Below, in pieces: positions 62,144 through 64,000 of a stretch of 64,000 nucleotides of DNA. Source of the stretch: Bacteroidota bacterium (lineage in GTDB: Bacteria; Bacteroidota; Bacteroidia; Cytophagales; Cyclobacteriaceae); assembly GCA_018266435.1 (NCBI GenBank), contig JAFEAL010000015.1:17396-81395 (forward strand), given 5' to 3'. The number at the start of each line of letters is the position of its first letter. The first letter of the stretch is position 1. The position numbers and the translations under genes were made by a program. The notes beneath the pieces are model-generated. The model was not told the DNA's origin. It did no database searches and saw only the letters and a list, made by a program, of their open reading frames with translations.

Positions 62144-62454
62144 TAATTGATTTGTCATTGGGGGGCACTTCTAACATTAGTCTTAAGGCAGTAAAAATGA
62201 CCTGCCTTGAAAAGGGAATAGATGCTTTCAAGGACAGCCGGTTTATTGTAAAGAATTTTAAACAATTGCCAGAAGAGACACGAGTAACATCGATTGAAGG
62301 TGCAAGGGTAATGTATTCATTTGAATTCTACTCTGACAAGAAGATCAGGACAAATAAAATTACATTTTTGTACAGAGTGGATTTGAATCGTAGTACGAAA
62401 AGTGATTCGATGGAATTGAAATTGGTAAAATCAAATCACCTAAGTATCCATTAG
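62140..62454 (+). CDS. Downstream part of the split gene, or separate 104-residue protein
   Basis: An ATG at 62140 overlaps the previous stop (ATGA) and gives 104 residues (MIIDLSLGGTSNISLKAVKM ... SMELKLVKSNHLSIH) of mixed alpha/beta character without known motifs. The same frame is protein-like back to about 62087 (INAYLWFDSDFAQEGIKD), immediately after the A7 run. One extra A would fuse it to the winged-helix part as a single protein of about 236 residues. Whether it is coupled, slipped or mutated cannot be decided from one sequence. Confidence 0.5.
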   Translation: MIIDLSLGGTSNISLKAVKMTCLEKGIDAFKDSRFIVKNFKQLPEETRVTSIEGARVMYSFEFYSDKKIRTNKITFLYRVDLNRSTKSDSMELKLVKSNHLSIH

Positions 62455-62466
62455 GAGAGTTAAGGA

Positions 62467-63066
62467 GTGAACATAAGTACAACGGTCTACCTTCTCAGGC
62501 TATTTGTCTTTTTTTTAATAGCCACTGCCTCAGAATCTTTAGCTCAAACGACTCGTTCGCTGGAGAAAAAAAATCCTACTTTCTATATTTTTAGTTTTTC
62601 AGCAAATGAGGCTCGCGGTGCTATAGAGAAGGGATTTAGTGGGTTGCCAGGTTATCGATACATGAGACTCGAACAACTCAGCGGGAAGAAGCTTCAATAT
62701 TTTTTGGAAGAAAAGAAAAGTGTTAAAGTAGCATCAGAGGGCGATTATTATTTGAGATACAGTAATGCAATAGGCTCATCTGAAATTTATTTTGATAAAA
62801 AGAAAAGGCCATTAAGTTACTATGCTGAGTTCCTTCTCCACTTATCTTCCGTAGATGGGGGAACAAAGGTGGAGATTATAACAATCAGACCAAGGGTAGT
62901 AACGGGCCAAAGCTTACTCCCAAAACTTCCACACTTTGCCAGAGTTGAGAAAACAAAACCAGTAGAGCCGAGTACAATAGAGGAGTATGAGATACTCTTG
63001 AAAATTGGAACTAGTCTTGGAGTATCTGGCAGAGTACCACCAGATGAGCCATGCTCAGGCGTGTAA
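62467..63066 (+). CDS. Secreted protein of unknown function, 3' end replaced by IS sequence
   Basis: A GTG at 62467, preceded by a GGAGAGTTAAGGA-type purine-rich stretch, starts a 199-residue protein with a signal peptide (TTVYLLRLFVFFLIATA...SLAQ). The mature part has no recognised family (ARGAIEKGFSGLPGYRYMRL, GDYYLRYSNAIGSSEIYF). The last ~20 residues (KIGTSLGVSGRVPPDEPCSG) are encoded by DNA that in another frame is the start of the IS3 transposase, so the native C-terminus has been lost or replaced. Confidence 0.5.
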   Translation: MNISTTVYLLRLFVFFLIATASESLAQTTRSLEKKNPTFYIFSFSANEARGAIEKGFSGLPGYRYMRLEQLSGKKLQYFLEEKKSVKVASEGDYYLRYSNAIGSSEIYFDKKKRPLSYYAEFLLHLSSVDGGTKVEIITIRPRVVTGQSLLPKLPHFARVEKTKPVEPSTIEEYEILLKIGTSLGVSGRVPPDEPCSGV

Positions 63067-63799
63067 GGTGGTGGGGTGCTCACGAACGAAAAAGTATTAC
63101 CAAAAGCGAATGCCCACCAAAGATGCCGTAGTGAAAAAAGCGATTGAAGAAGTTATTGGCAGCAGCCGTAAAGGAAGAACGAAAGTGATTAAACTGGTAC
63201 AGAAGAAACATCCGGGCTTAGGCGATAGTAAAATTCGCAGAGTCTATGAGCGAGAAGGGTTCTCGTTAAGTAAAAAGCTACGCAGACGCATTAAGGACAA
63301 CCCGGCCAATCCCATCTCTATTCCGCTAAAAGCCAATCAGGAATGGGCCATGGACTTCATGAGTGACGCGCTGGACAACGGGCGAAGGATTCGCACCTTG
63401 AACATCATCGATCACTTCAACCGGCAATGCAAAGGCATTGAAGCAGATTTTAACTTACCGGCCCGTAGGGTGATCGAAATCCTTGAGCGTATTATCGAGT
63501 GTCATGGAAAACCTGTAAGAATACGGACCGACAATGGACCAGAGTTTCGATCGAAACGATTTCAATGGTGGATGAAAAATAACCACATCGAATGGAGCCG
63601 CATACAGAAAGGCAAACCCCAACAGAATGCCATCATCGAACGCTTTAATAAAACCTATCGGGAAGATGTGCTGGATGCCAACTTGTTTTATTCCATTGAA
63701 CAAGCCAATGAAGTAACCGCAAAATGGGTAGAGGATTACAACCATGAAAGGTCACATCAATCGCTTCACTATCAAACTCCCATGGCCTATGCAGCGTAA
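63005..63799 (+). CDS. IS3-family transposase (OrfB, rve integrase core)
   Basis: 264 residues. An N-terminal HTH-like part (HQMSHAQACKVVGCSRTKKY) is followed by VIKLVQKKHPGLGDSKIRRV and a retroviral-type integrase core. The catalytic triad is Asp in EWAMDFMSDAL, Asp in RIRTDNGPEF and Glu in QNAIIERFNK, with 35 residues between the last two (DD(35)E). It ends HERSHQSLHYQTPMAYAA, as usual for the group. The nominal start is TTG; in intact elements OrfB is made by frameshift from OrfA, so this copy is probably inactive. Confidence 0.9.
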   Translation: MELVLEYLAEYHQMSHAQACKVVGCSRTKKYYQKRMPTKDAVVKKAIEEVIGSSRKGRTKVIKLVQKKHPGLGDSKIRRVYEREGFSLSKKLRRRIKDNPANPISIPLKANQEWAMDFMSDALDNGRRIRTLNIIDHFNRQCKGIEADFNLPARRVIEILERIIECHGKPVRIRTDNGPEFRSKRFQWWMKNNHIEWSRIQKGKPQQNAIIERFNKTYREDVLDANLFYSIEQANEVTAKWVEDYNHERSHQSLHYQTPMAYAA

Positions 63800-63841
63800 G
63801 GTTTTCTTAAGGCATAAAACTCTTGGAATGATCCAAAAGAA

Positions 63842-63866
63842 AAGCCCTGCACAAAAGGCAGGGCTT
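63842..63866 (-). terminator. Hairpin oriented as a terminator for minus-strand transcription
   Basis: AAGCCCTGC (63842-63850) pairs with GCAGGGCTT (63858-63866) around a 7-nt loop. On the minus strand it is followed by a T-rich stretch, on the plus strand not, so it would stop transcription entering from the right. Otherwise no gene is visible between 63800 and 64000. Confidence 0.55.
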
Positions 63867-64000
63867 GACCATTCCAGTCGGTTGAACTTATCCCTGGCAG
63901 GTTGCTCCGCAGCAGAGCCTGTTTCCGTTTCAGTTCAACAATGCAAAATTCAATTCAGTAATCTATATTTACAACCTGTCAAAATTTCCAGCCATTTACC

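Larger units (their letters stand above)
63000..63990 (+). mobile_element. IS3-family insertion sequence remnant (orfA missing)
   Basis: Only the orfB-type transposase and 3' flank are present. The upstream orfA expected in IS3 elements is absent, its place taken by an unrelated secreted-protein gene. Approximate limits: left edge near 63000, where IS coding similarity begins; right edge somewhere before the window end. Terminal inverted repeats and a target duplication could not be identified. Confidence 0.6.

Overview
The window is chromosomal DNA of a Bacteroidota bacterium, most likely order Cytophagales. Supporting signs: type IX secretion (T9SS) cargo with both type A and type B (gliding-motility-associated) C-terminal sorting domains; a PorP/SprF-type outer-membrane protein beside a giant repeat protein; -7 promoter elements of the form TAnnTTTG; few Shine-Dalgarno sites; and family content (DUF5683, DUF4159, DUF4097, long LepB) typical of that phylum. 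No species is claimed.

Layout. 1-3.3 kb: end of an outer-membrane barrel gene, a SPOR membrane protein, a TonB-like protein and a BamA-superfamily barrel. 3.3-7.0 kb (minus): SDR, PhyH dioxygenase, PAP2-like membrane protein, tyrS. 7.1-14.5 kb: metabolic genes (FAD oxidoreductase, CoA-binding protein, cyclase, PPK2, Gfo/Idh/MocA, TerB-like) plus a conserved protein of unknown function. 14.5-25.7 kb, mostly minus: coiled-coil protein, methyltransferase, apaG, ung (plus), then the parA-parB-DUF5683-dapB-lepB cluster, yidC and pyrG. 25.9-41.7 kb: a 4,894-residue secreted repeat protein followed by its PorP/SprF-like partner, resembling the sprB-sprF adhesin locus. 41.7-50.1 kb: DUF4159 protein, two tandem paralogous lipoproteins, thyA, bestrophin, a fatty acid hydroxylase-like protein, a CHRD-like lipoprotein and an FG-GAP T9SS cargo. 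50.2-55.9 kb: sdaAB, TolC plus HlyD-type adaptor, ppa, glycosyltransferase 9 and Maf. 56.0-59.9 kb: GH16 enzyme, then an operon of ECF sigma factor, HEAT-repeat membrane protein (probable anti-sigma) and two DUF4097 proteins.

From 60.1 kb the character changes. Directly behind a tRNA-Gly(CCC) gene lies a 5'-truncated RHS-core fragment carrying an M23/LytM peptidase tip, then a small secreted protein 1 bp downstream (candidate periplasmic immunity protein), a two-part gene apparently split at an A7 tract, a secreted protein whose 3' end runs into an IS3-family remnant, and that remnant's DD(35)E transposase. This looks like a small accessory island at a tRNA gene.

The best systems-level candidates are the giant adhesin/SprF pair with a 13-unit cysteine-paired repeat array, and the orphan RHS-M23 toxin tip with a secreted immunity candidate. 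Smaller leads are ParB-site-like half-sites upstream of parA, a heptanucleotide repeat upstream of an efflux adaptor, and the ECF/HEAT/DUF4097 envelope-sensing operon. Family assignments come from reading motifs by eye; no database search was run.
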